Assembly: GCA_021209875.1 (NCBI GenBank)
Contig: JAGYVD010000009.1
Span: 248,001 to 312,000 of the forward strand
Origin: Rosellinia necatrix
Lineage: Eukaryota > Ascomycota > Sordariomycetes > Xylariales > Xylariaceae
Reading direction: 5' to 3'
Length of the DNA: 64,000 nt
Each line of letters opens with the position of its first letter. The stretch's first letter is position 1. Shown here one piece after another: positions 34,411 to 45,600 of this stretch. The translations under genes were made by a program, and so were the position numbers. Under the pieces are notes generated by a model, which was not told where the DNA came from, did not search any database, and was given only the letters and a program-made list of their open reading frames with translations.

Positions 34411-37137
34411 ATGTCTACCTCCACACCGAATCTCACCTTGCGCGAACCGCAACCACTCCGATCCGCCATGAAGCACGACGATGACGGGGAACACGCCCCT
34501 GAATTAGGTACAACCTCGAGCATGAAAGGTATGTGTCCCTCTAAACCCCGGTTACAAGGTTTTACTCGGGAAGGAAACCAGTCCACCCACCTGGCTAGCA
34601 TCCAGGCGCAAGGCCAATGACCCCGTACCACTTGGTCTCAACCCAATTACCCGTCACGCGTCTTCGTGAGACCATGATGCTCACTGGCTACTAGCTGTAC
34701 AGATCGCCGAACCGGAACCGGACCCATGTGGCCCTGAGGAAAATCTGCCCAAAAGACAATTTTCTGCGGGCCTCGCTAAGCGTCTTAGTGGCCGTTCGCC
34801 CGTCTCTGTCGCCAGCTCCTCCAGGTCTTCCCTCCTCGGCCAGACTAGCCTGGAGGCAATCAACGATCTGTCGAGGGCCATCTCTCCTCAACAAATTCCT
34901 GTGGATTCTACGCAGTCGCAGCTGCCCCACCGACACCGCATAGACGTCGTGGGCGAGAGGATTGTCGCTCAAGTTGCCGAATGGCTTGAACATGAACGAG
35001 TCAAAAGACGAAATCGAAAAGCAAGGAAGGCCCATCGACATCGGGGGGATCACCAGAAGGAAGATGGCGAAGGATCCGGGTCCCAATTGGCTTCGCGGGC
35101 GAGGAGGTTCTCAGTCAATTCCCAATCCAGCGAGGTTTCTCTGGACAAGCTTCAAAAGATCATTGACGACAGCATGAGCTCTCTCGGCCTGAACGTCATT
35201 GCCCACCACAGCCCGAAGCTTGGCAGAAAGCCCCAGAGGCGGCGCTCTGTCGCCCTGCATAGGACCGCCTCCTCCGACACCGAGTTTTGTGACGGTGATG
35301 TGCTAGTCCCTAGCTGCGATGGGGTTCTAGACAATTCGAAGACACTCAGCTATACGGGTGGAAACGCGGAGGCTGAAGAAGCTACCCCGACATCTAAACG
35401 GAGGGACGAAAAAGAACGTGCAGCGTGGTTCACATTCAAGAGCGAGGTTATCCGCTTAACTCATACGCTGAGGCTCAAAGGATGGAGGCGTGTACCCTTA
35501 GATGGCGCTGATATCATATCGATAGAGCGACTTAGTGGCGCCCTAACAAACGCAGTCTACGTGGTCACGCCGCCGGACGATATGATGGGCAAGGCAGAAA
35601 GTGGTAAGAAGAACCCAGCCAAACTGCTTTTGCGAGTATATGGCCCCAACGTCGAACATATCATCGATCGAGAAAACGAATTGTCTGTCCTGCGCCGACT
35701 TGCTAGGAAAAAGATCGGCCCACGACTCTTGGGAACGTTCAAGAATGGGCGCTTCGAGCAGTACCTTGACGCTGTCACGCTGAACGCTGAGGAGCTGAGG
35801 GATCCCGACACGTCTAAACAGATTGCAAAGAGAGTGAGAGAACTGCACGACGGCATGGAGCTGCTCGAAGAGGAGAAGGACAGGGGGCCTGCCGTCTTAA
35901 AGAATTGGGACCGCTGGCTCGCTAGAGTTTCGCAGGCAGCCAGTTTTCTCGATACACAGGTGTCAGCAGAAGGGGCAGGACCTAATAAGGCTATGGCAAA
36001 TGCTTGGAAAGATTACGGGTTTGTTTGCGGTGCCGATTGGCCTACATATAAGGCTACATTTGACAAATATCGGAAATATCTTTTTGACCGATACGGAGGC
36101 TCCAAGATTGTCCGGGAACACCTTGTGTTTTGCCACAACGATGTGAGTTGGAATCCGAAGGTCCTCTACATAGCTGTTGCTGACAATTCCTAGACTCAGT
36201 ACGGGAACATTCTCCGAGTTCGACCCGACGACAAAAAGTCGCCTTTGCTACAGCCTAACTACGAGCACAAACAGTTGGTGGTGATCGACTTTGAATATGC
36301 TTCCGCGAATGTGAGGGGCTACGAATTTGCCAACCAATTCACAGAGTGGTGCTACGATTACCACAACGAGGCACTCTCTTACTCTTGTGATGTGAGCAAG
36401 TACCCCACGCCAGAAGAGCAGTATCGTTGGCTCAAATGGTATGTCAACCACCGGCCGGAATACCCGCATCCAGGAGCATCAACTCCCGTTCTGTCGCCCC
36501 TCGCTACACCCACGGTAGGCCCATGTACACCATCACTCGGCCCGGCCGCCGGACCAAGCAGCTCGGTCGTCGAATTCATGCTGGATGCTCGGGTTCCGCC
36601 AGGTGGGTGGAAGGAGGAAGAGAGCCGCCGAGAAGAGCAAATCGATGAACAGATCAAGTCACTAATGGAAGAAACGCGACTATGGCGTCCTATTTGCAGC
36701 GCGATGTGGATGGCGTGGGGTATTATGCAAGCGAAAATCCCCGGCTTCGATCCGGAGGGAAGCGCGAAAGATGGCGTAAGCGATCAAACAGACGCCACCG
36801 CAACCCCAGAGGAAGAGGAGGACGGAGAGTCTGCGGACTTTGACTATCTGAGATATTCGCAGGAAAGGGCAATGTTCTTCTGGGGGGACTGCGTTAACTT
36901 GGGATTCGTGAAATTGGAAGACCTACCAGAAACGCTGAGGAAGAATAGTACGTGCAACCTAGTTTCATTTCCCTCTTCCTTGATTTTGCCCGGCTTGGCA
37001 GGCTTCTATCGAAGGCTGGTGTGTTATTTATTAGCTTGAGCATTATATTATGCTTAAGCGCGAGCCCATTCGCTCTCGGCGTTAGCGAGCACGTACTGAC
37101 TGACCTCCGATTTTTAGTCAAATCGGTCCCGCATTGA
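34411..37137 (+). CDS. Choline kinase (CDP-choline pathway)
   Basis: Four exons, 34411-34528, 34695-36142, 36194-36947 and 37118-37137, join in frame to 779 residues. Introns are 166, 51 and 170 nt. The last exon codes only about six residues (IKSVPH). The enzyme phosphorylates choline (and perhaps ethanolamine) with ATP, the first step of the Kennedy pathway to phosphatidylcholine. The kinase fold shows SGALTNAVYVV, RVYGPNVEHIIDRENEL, the catalytic loop CHNDTQYGNIL (His520, Asn521, Asp522, Asn527) assembled across the 51-nt intron, and VIDFEYASANVRGYEFANQFTEW. The first 215 residues are a Ser/Arg-rich extension typical of fungal enzymes, suiting phospho-regulation. An insertion rich in Pro/Ser/Glu lies between the kinase core and the C-terminal helices. 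Confidence 0.94.
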
Positions 37138-38032
37138 GTACTTGGGTAGCATCCGCTCAGGGCTACTGCAGGGCGCATATGAGAAACGGCCGGAATGGGC
37201 TTTGTTATCTAGATCTTACCAATCTCTAGAAGAAAAGGAAAATAGCACGATCACCTGACGCAAGACTAAATAATTCCACCACAGTCGCAGCTAACAGAAG
37301 CGGACTATTGCGAAGCGGTGAACTTGATGACTAAATGATACTGGAGTAAAAACTATTACCCGCGAAAAATGACCTAAAGGGCGTGCCTAGCTTCAGCAGA
37401 TTATTCGTTGGGGCCTACGAGCGCACGAATAATGGCCGAGTTACGTGCCTCGGGTAGGGGGGATCTCTATGTCCGTATTTATAATGCACCTATGATGCCA
37501 TCCCGAAGTCCGGCCAGGGTAGCCGGTGGGATGGCCCGAACCCAGCGGCCAAGTGTTATAAAAGGAGATGATTTTACCATAGTAGTTAATTCCATCCATC
37601 TGTCTAGCTGGGGTAACACTATCACTGATAGTATTCACAACCGATAGCGCTATCCCAATATTGTAGGGGATTGAAGACAAAGCCGTTAGGCACACTTGGA
37701 TTTCACTATACCAAGGCATCACCATCAACCCCTCATCTCTACAAACCCCACCAGCGGAATTTATACGTACCATCCGACCACAAGCTGCATGCATCCCCAA
37801 CGGGTCTGCTCACATTATCAACAGGTGAAATAGCAACTCATGTAAGTTTTAGAGCAACACGCACGCACACCAGGCACATGCACGTTCACACATGCTCATA
37901 TATCAACATTGACAACCCAAATTGACTAGTTAAAACGAAAGAAAAAGAGAAAGACAAAAACAAAACCAAAACCAAAATAAAAAAAACCAAAATAAAAAAA
38001 CCAAAATAAAACCCGAAATAAAAAGGGGAAAC
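37138..38032. other. Intergenic region with A-rich leader
   Basis: No gene seen. From about 37930 to 38030 the plus strand is strongly A-rich with repeated AAACCAAAATAAA words directly before the ATG at 38033, probably the 5' leader of the oxidoreductase gene. Confidence 0.6.
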
Positions 38033-39169
38033 ATGTCGACCACGGCCTTCTTCAACCACCTCGACCTAGCGTCGCAGCCGACGGGCACGACCAAGCCGTG
38101 GAGCAAGGTGGACGGGGGCGGGACGTCGTTCGAGCACGAGCGGGTGTCGCGGACGGTGCGGGACCTGCGCGGGGAGGCGGCGGCCGAGTTCAACACGGAC
38201 GTGGCGGGGTTCGGGCTGGTGCGGTGGCCGACGGCGGAGGAGGCGTTCGCGGACGACGCGGCGGTGCGGGGCCCCTACTACGACGAGATCGAGGCCGTGC
38301 TCCGGCGCAGCTGCGACGCGCTCGCGAGCAACAGCGCCGGCAACCGGGTCAGCGAGGTCGTCATCTTCGACCACACGATCCGGCGCCGCGCCCCGGACGC
38401 CCCGCGCGGGCCCGTCCAGCAGGTCCACGTCGACCAGACCGCCGCCGCCGCCGCCGCCCGCGTCCGCCGCCACCTGCCCGCCGCCAGGGCCGAGCACCTG
38501 CTGCGCCGCCGCTTCCAGCTCATCAACGTCTGGCGGCCCATCGCCCACCCGGCCGCCGACCACCCGCTCGCCGTCATCGACTGGCGCTCCACCGCCCCGG
38601 CCGACTTCGTCCCCGTCGACCTGCTCTACCCGAAGCGCCCGGACTCCGTCATGGACGACGACGACGACCGCGGGAAGGAGAAGCTGCCCGAAAAGACGGA
38701 CCCGTACTCGACCGAGGGCTACGAGGTTCGCGGCGAGACTAGTACGTCTGAAATCCCCCCCCCCTCCCCCTTCCCCTTCCCCCTTCCCCCTTTTATTTTT
38801 TTCTTGCGCTTTTTGAAGCGTGGAGGCGTTTCTCCCTTCGGAGGGGGGGACCCTACAAGGTGCCCCTTCGAATGTTGGTCGTTGCGTAGGAATGGTAACG
38901 GATGGGCTAACCGGGGGGGTTGGGGTTTGTCGCGCGTAGTGGGCGTCCTAGCGAACGAAAACCACCGCTTCTACTACGTCAAGGACATGGCCCCCGACGA
39001 GGTGCTGCTGCTCAAGTGCTACGACTCGTGGGGCGAGGGCGAGCCCGACGGCAAGCAGGGCCTCGCCGTCCGCACGCCGCATACCGCCTTCGAGGACCCC
39101 GCCACCCCCGCCGACGCGAAGCCGAGGGAGAGCATCGAGGTGCGCGCGCTGGTCTTCTATGAGAAGTAG
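38033..39169 (+). CDS. CmcJ/AsaB-like putative oxidoreductase
   Basis: Exons 38033-38741 and 38940-39169 give 312 residues. Family features: FFNHL near the start, VHVDQT (His132, Asp134), FQLINVWRPI (Trp168, Arg169), PLAVIDWRS, and after the intron HRFYYVKDMAPDEVLLLKCYDS. The fungal family includes AsaB of aspergillic acid synthesis and resembles the bacterial methoxylase subunit CmcJ. Members are suspected Fe/2-oxoglutarate-type or related oxidoreductases in secondary metabolism. There is no biosynthetic cluster here. The 198-nt intron is a multiple of three with no stop, so retention would insert 66 residues, including a Pro/Phe-rich run. I call it an intron because of its GTACGT donor, GCTAAC branch site, GTAG acceptor and restored family frame. 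The exons are extremely GC-rich. Confidence 0.85.
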   Translation: MSTTAFFNHLDLASQPTGTTKPWSKVDGGGTSFEHERVSRTVRDLRGEAAAEFNTDVAGFGLVRWPTAEEAFADDAAVRGPYYDEIEAVLRRSCDALASNSAGNRVSEVVIFDHTIRRRAPDAPRGPVQQVHVDQTAAAAAARVRRHLPAARAEHLLRRRFQLINVWRPIAHPAADHPLAVIDWRSTAPADFVPVDLLYPKRPDSVMDDDDDRGKEKLPEKTDPYSTEGYEVRGETSTSEIPPPSPFPFPLPPFIFFLRFLKRGGVSPFGGGDPTRCPFECWSLRRNGNGWANRGGWGLSRVVGVLANENHRFYYVKDMAPDEVLLLKCYDSWGEGEPDGKQGLAVRTPHTAFEDPATPADAKPRESIEVRALVFYEK

Positions 39170-41357
39170 TACGGGGGGTTCGGGCGGGTTCGGCTTCGGA
39201 GTGGTGGACTTAACGCTGAATGGAAATGCGTCGGGTAGCTGGTCCGGCGTGGCAGGGGGGCGGGGGAGTCGGAGCAAGTTAATTGTTGAATAATATACAA
39301 ATTATGATATTTACATGCTCAGTCTGATGGTGTACTTTGGGGGGACTTATTGCGAGATCGGAGCTTACTTTCCCTCTCCCTTTGCTTTTTGTGATGTGCC
39401 AATAACACTGCATGTGGCCGAGGGGCGTTCAAAGGAATAACACACGCGGATGGCGCAGGATAAGTAAAATGAGATGGGTGTATAAAAAGCAACAAATGCC
39501 TACGATTCATATGACGGTATTGGCTAGATATGCCGCAAGCTCTCAAGGCGTATATGCACAGAATCTCAAATGATGTTCAGATGAAAAGGGGCTATTCTCT
39601 GCTACAGTAAGAGATACGATTAAGAGATATCCAACCCAACCCTATGTTGATTATATGATTGTAATTTTCTTCCCAAAGATATTTCCATGAACGTATATAG
39701 GTAATAGGCACTAGTCATAGTTAGCATAGATAAATAAAACACGTAAAGCTTCTTTAGCAAGATTACAATCGAGACAGCCACTCAGCCACCCCTCGGATTC
39801 CTTTTACATATTCGTTTGCCTTGCTTCATGTGCCTATGTGTAATTACCTTGCCCGCCCCACATTGGTCTGTTCTTCAAGTTCACTTGTTGGCTCGTTTTC
39901 CGACTCATACCCCCTTATTCGCCATCCTCGGAGCCTAGACCCAAACTTCAGAAGCCACGAACACAGCATTAAATGTTACATGTATTTTTTATTGGCTTGA
40001 GGACCCGAGAATCATCACTAGTGCATACCACCTCCCGGCTTAAATGTCTTTTGTGTTATCGCGCTTTTATTGGCCTGGCATCCTTTGCGTTTTAATATCT
40101 TGCCTTACCACAAGAACCCCTATCCACCCATCCCAATTGTATTTCCCGCAATCTCAACTGAATAGAGGATGCTTTTATTGACTATTCAAGGTAGAAATTA
40201 CCCCAGCACCGTGATAAACTCTATTCACAGGGGTAAAGTGAGTCTTCCCTTGGTGTAATTCCTATAGTCTGTAGCTGTGGGAGTAGAGGAGCTTTGCCAC
40301 GATAAAAGATACTAGCCTATTCACAAACTCCTTCTAGCACCATTAAAGGATGGCCATCCACGCTCTTGCAAGGGGATCATCATCAATGAGACCAGTCGAC
40401 ATCGAAATCTCTCGGAGTCTCGGTGGCGAGCTACCCACTAACGATACCAAGAACCCAAGGACGCAGGTCCGAGGCTATCGCGGCGTTGGCTTGGTTAATA
40501 TTAACACCCCGGCTCCTACCGACTACTCCCTTGTGACCGTAGACACAGAAGGCTTGTTGGGTGACAGTGCATCGGAAAGCCGATGCTGTGCATTTCCGAT
40601 TCGTATCATTATATGCCTCACCCCTTCTCCGCGCCTTCTAAGGTGGCGCTAGAGTGCGTATGTAGACCCAATACAGTCACGAGTACCTTTCCGAGGGCTT
40701 AGCGACTTGACAATCGCTATGCTACGCATGTGGTAAGTGAAGTGATGTAGAAAATAAGGTATATTTTATCCGCGAACTATAGAACGGGACAAACCCCAGT
40801 TCTTTATTGGCGTATATCAGACTATCTATCAGACTATCTGCTCCAGCCAGGGAGGTAGGACGAACGCCAAGGGATAAGGCCATCGTCGGTGGCTTTCATT
40901 GGTAGGAAATATGTTACTAGAACCCGGGGCCACGCGCCATCTGGGAGCATCCAAGGATTAGACAACGAAAGAGTTGAAATGTCTCACTCGGGCCGAGACG
41001 ACATCCGGGGAACTAAGGAAAAGTTAATCTTCAACGTTCACTCATTAGCAACAAAGAGACAGTTTTTCTATTTTCACCGTCGCCTACTTCTACAATAACA
41101 AATTGGCATTGGTTTGTCTCAATTAAGGCTGGTTAATTAGCATCCCCGTGTGAGGGTATTCATTAACTTCATTCCAGAGCATACCAAGCCCCATATACGT
41201 CGCGCCACTGAGCCCACATCGAATGCATTATGGCCGTTTAGCGTAAGCATATTACAAGTACATACCCAGTGATTACCAGGCCGCTAGTATCTAACGCCAG
41301 TATATCGTACCACCACGAGCCTTCGCTCCGTCCCCAAGCTTACGAAATGATAATGTC
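39170..41357. other. Gene-free stretch
   Basis: Mixed to AT-rich sequence with no recognisable gene. The longest open stretch, near 40350-40652, has no domain or coding character. Confidence 0.5.
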
Positions 41358-42660
41358 ATGAAGCTGACTCGAGTGGGAAGACGCGGCTGCCGCACGATAG
41401 TCTCCCCCCCCTATGCGGCGAATGCCATGTTACGCCCTGATTTCCTGGGCACGAAGGCGGTCAAACTGAGGCTCTTGCGGTCTCACATTCCCCACGCCGG
41501 GACCTTTAACCACACCGCTGCTATTCCTGGATCTGTTTCCGGATGCGCGATGATCCGCCCCCATCTGCGACATTCATCGCCGCGAAAGACGGGGCCCGCG
41601 GATCGACGGCCGGGGAGGGGAAGGGGAGGACAGGAGGGCAGAAGGGGAGGGGGGTGGGAGTGGGGGAACAGATGTCGTTTTTCAGATGAAACTGCGAAAC
41701 ACGCTGGCGAAGCCAAGATCAGGTTAATTTTGGGGAGGGGAAGGGAATGGGAGGGGAGAGGGGACAGAGGGGTGACGGACAACGATAAACGATCGACCTC
41801 GGACAGCGACCGACGTGACACGGCCCAGCAGAACCCCTACCCAAGATCGAAGCAGGAGAGAGAAGCCCCAAACGCGAACGACAGTACATACATGGTGTAC
41901 ATACATACATAAGTGTCCATACATGGTGTCCATATATCCATACACTACACATGGGACAGGGAGGGGGGGACCCTTCCCATGCGATCTGCAGGGTTTTCCT
42001 TATTGTTTATTTTTTTTTTTTTTTGACATGATGCGATGCTTGTCGATGCGATGCTTGCCGATGCGTGGATCGCAGGGTCGTCCGGGGGAAGGGGACGTGT
42101 TTCACAGGGCTGAAACGGATGCGGTTTGAGGGACGCAAGGTTGGCTCGAGACGTTCCCCCCAGGACCAGGGGTCGAAAGGGGGAAGGGAATTGATCGTCT
42201 TAATTCGACCCGGCGTCCGAATTCGTTACGAAACCTGCCGTTTTCTGAAACAATTCGAGATGTCTTGTCCCTCGGGGTTGTATGGGTATGGCTGGGCCGT
42301 TGCCGTCGCCGTCGCCGCCGCCGCCGCCGCCAGTCAGCCAGCCAGCCAACCAGCCAGCCACGTGACGCCTGTCATCGCATCATTGACGACGTATGCGACC
42401 GCATATCCGGCTAATGTCGACAGCGGAACGCCGCCATCGTGGCTAATATGGGAAGCCTCGGGTCGTTCTTTTGGTTACCTGCCAGGTACGTCTCCCGGCC
42501 GTGCGAGCCGTGTCCAACCCGGTAACCTTCTCGACGCTGCTGGCAACACGCGGCACAACTTATCGGGTTGGTTACAGTTGGTTACACTCGCCGAGTTCCG
42601 TCGGCAATGGCGCGTTTTATTACGCGATGTGTGACAAAGTGGATGGTTACTGGATATAAT
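41358..42660. other. Low-complexity, G-rich and repeat-rich segment
   Basis: Contains a G/A purine run at about 41608-41668, ACATAC/CATGGTGT repeats at about 41886-41955, a T-run near 42010-42024, two near-copies of GATGCGATGCTTG (42030-42063), a GCC run at about 42303-42330 and a CAGC run at about 42331-42360. Two open frames (184 and 189 codons) run through these repeats and look like by-products of the low complexity. Confidence 0.55.
42331..42360. repeat. CAGC-type tetranucleotide run after a GCC run
   Basis: Imperfect CAGC/CAAC tetranucleotides directly follow a GCC trinucleotide run at about 42303-42330. Confidence 0.8.
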
Positions 42661-45600
42661 ATCGTGGGTATATCGTGTATGGAAGCTTGTGTAATACAAG
42701 TTTGTGCGCTTGAGGTGCGCTCTCTCGTCGTCTGTCATGTGACTCGGACATCTCAAATGCCGTCATCGTCATCCGCGCCCATTATGTAAACTAAGTCGAT
42801 GTTAGAAAGAGCCAGATATGCCTCGAGCAGGGGAAATACTACCACCTTGCATCCCCCCCCCCTTTTCCCCCATCGCCCGCTACCTACGGGTTATATCTGC
42901 TTTGCAGCCTAAAAAAGGGCGAGGGTATATGAGACAACTGCAGGATTTGACATGGCCAAAAAGGAAATGCTAGGTCACTACCTATAAGCAAGATTATATA
43001 TTAGTGAGCGAAAACTACACATCTGCCAGTCCATAATGAATTTTAATTACTATGCATGACTACCACGCTTGTCTTCGATATCTAATTATATCTTTTTCCA
43101 TTTTTTTTTTCATAGCTGCGCGTCAAGTCCTCTCCTCGATAGGTATATCACAGCGGGGACCTACATTAATAGTGATATTTTCTTACACATTTAGCTTCCT
43201 CACCGTGAGTTCACGCTTCATACATTCGTCCACTCCCATATATATGATGCACATAGGCTTCTGTCGCCACTCCTTTTTTCACAACGTAAGATGCCATGGT
43301 AATAGGGAATCGCTTTTATGTAATAGAATTTGATTACGCTTGCGTGGGCTTTGATAATATCTGGTATCATCGTAGGTATTGACCATGGTAAGGAGATAAG
43401 GTCGGGACCGAGCTGTTGGACTAGTGGCAACCTCAACCTTCTTGGTATACCTGATACCTCCCTCACTTTGCAAGAAATGGTGGTGGTCCATGAAACTATC
43501 GGCAGTCAGCACACTCGGTGATGCTGGTGGGTGACTTAAAGGAGGGCTATAAATAATCTATATTTAAGCTCTAGGTAGCGTGTTTCGACCCGGGACATTC
43601 TTCTACTAACACTTTCCGGATTGTAAAACTTGTCACTACGTTGAGAAAATTGGCATGGCCACAGTTCAGTCTTAGTCTTGACTTGATTATTCACTATTTT
43701 AAGAGATTTTAGCATCATACCGATGATAGGAAGCAAGAGGCTACGAGGGTAGACAAATTGCACCTACATAGTCTAGCGAGGTTCAGAGACGGGTATATCA
43801 CCACAAATATGAGTTGGGATTCCGTTGATGACGTTCTTGCGAATTCAATACAATACAACCTTTGACGTAACATCCGTAAGCAAGATCCCCAACGCTTTAC
43901 GAACGGCTTACTCGGCTAGCTAAGTGTGTAGGGGCGAAGAAGCGTATTCGCTCTTATATATGCATGCACGATGGTGGTGGTAAGACCTTTTAATCAATGA
44001 GTAATGGCCAGTCTGACGCTTGAGGGGAAGTGTGATGCGTATTGGCGATATTAAAGCTCGCTTCACGCAGACACCACGACGCTCCGATGAAGTCTTCCGC
44101 TCTGACCTAGTGTATCCAACCTGGAGGACTACATTTTGGGATCGGTCTTTGTGCGAAGGGAAACGCATACCCCTATCATTTTCCCGCAACAGGAATTGAG
44201 AGCTGTTCCCTCGTGACCATGAATGCATGCACCTATTCGTACGAAGCTGTCACCTCTTGAGAAGGGTCGCCCGTATCCAGAACCTCATACTACCTTGCGT
44301 GCTAGCGTCGGTAACACTTCTCCGTTTGCTGAGGCCTACCCTATCGGCTATTCAAGGTGACCCGCATCCTGGCATTCGGACGATCTGAAGTATCCCGGAC
44401 CCCAAATGCAACGCGCGGAAATTGCCGCGTCGGTCGATCATCGGACCTCCACCGGCAATCGAGTCCAGCGCCGAGTCAAGCAGCACCCAAGCCTTATAAT
44501 CAAGGCAAGGTTCGGCGTTGCAACCCTATGCCGTCTGGGGATTGTAGAGATGTGTACGTTTTTAGGAAAGTGTGATGGTAGGGTCGCGCCGATAGAAATT
44601 TGCATACCCGGCTTTTTCAAACGTGAATACGCGAAAGTCATGCCTTAAGCCTGGCACTATTCCAACCGGAAAGTGGTTGATCGTAGTCGGGAAATCGTGT
44701 CAATACATGAAACTGACCCAGAGCATGAGCTCTGGCTTGACTGCATGCAGCATGCCGGAAAAGGGGGCGGTGTATGATAGATTCCACGCCCAGCCGAGTT
44801 ACATCAATATCTGCAGATCGCCTCTAGGATATTCTCATCATTGGTGCTTGACAGGGTGGTACGCATCGTGCTGTCACCCAAACTCCTGGCTTGTTCGGGT
44901 ACCGATTATGTGGACGTGTAGAAAACCTGCCAGAATCGGATAATTCGCTTATGATATCTGGAAAAAGCGACAATGATGCCTCCTGACTGGTCGAAACCGT
45001 CCGGAAACCCAGCCAAGTGGTCTGTTTATTTAAAACCGAGAGGCGCGAATCAACGTACTTACCGTCCTCAAATTTGACTTCGGCCGATTGGTTTGCCCAT
45101 GAGAGCATCTCCTCGAGAGCCCTCTGCGTCGAGAGACCATCAAAGTTGCTCCCAGGTTTCCAGCTCGGACGAAATGTCAATTCGTATCTGAGTTCTTTTC
45201 TCGGTTGGGTATGTGCGCTCTTACCTTCTCCGTCTGGCTAAACAGGGCGGAGCTGATCTGGCCATGTCATAATCATTTCCCACATAAGTCATACTTACGG
45301 CGCGGTCGACGAGTAAGCTTGGTTCGATGGTTAGAGCTTCTGGGACTCACGATGGCGTCAAAAAGCACCCAAAACGTCACGAGGCAGGGGACATGAAGTC
45401 CCGGTATGTGTCGCAAGTGCATGCAGTCCTTTTCTTTTAGGCTACTTACTTGCGTTCTCTTCCCCTTTCTCTGGTCTCCCAATAGCAGCGACACCCGGCG
45501 CTTAGGATGAATGCGACTTTTTGAAGGCTACCTCTCCCCATGACCCCCATTCTGAGGATTCACCATGGAAGTACCATGTCAACCCGATATCCACCGTTCA

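Noticed and set aside
38098..38742. 214-codon frame overlapping the CmcJ/AsaB-like gene
   Set aside because: Out-of-frame shadow, Arg/Gly/Pro-rich; the true frame carries the family motifs.
41358..42634. Two open frames of 184 and 189 codons
   Set aside because: Both pass through G-rich and GCC/CAGC repeats, which lack stops by composition; no domain seen.
44824..45180. 118-codon minus-strand frame as an intact gene
   Set aside because: It reads through a consensus GTAAGT donor, and flanking candidate exons do not join in a consistent frame, so it is reported only as a possible relic.
45318..45350. tRNA-like words (GGTTCGATGGTTAGAGC)
   Set aside because: No cloverleaf can be completed on either strand; likely chance.
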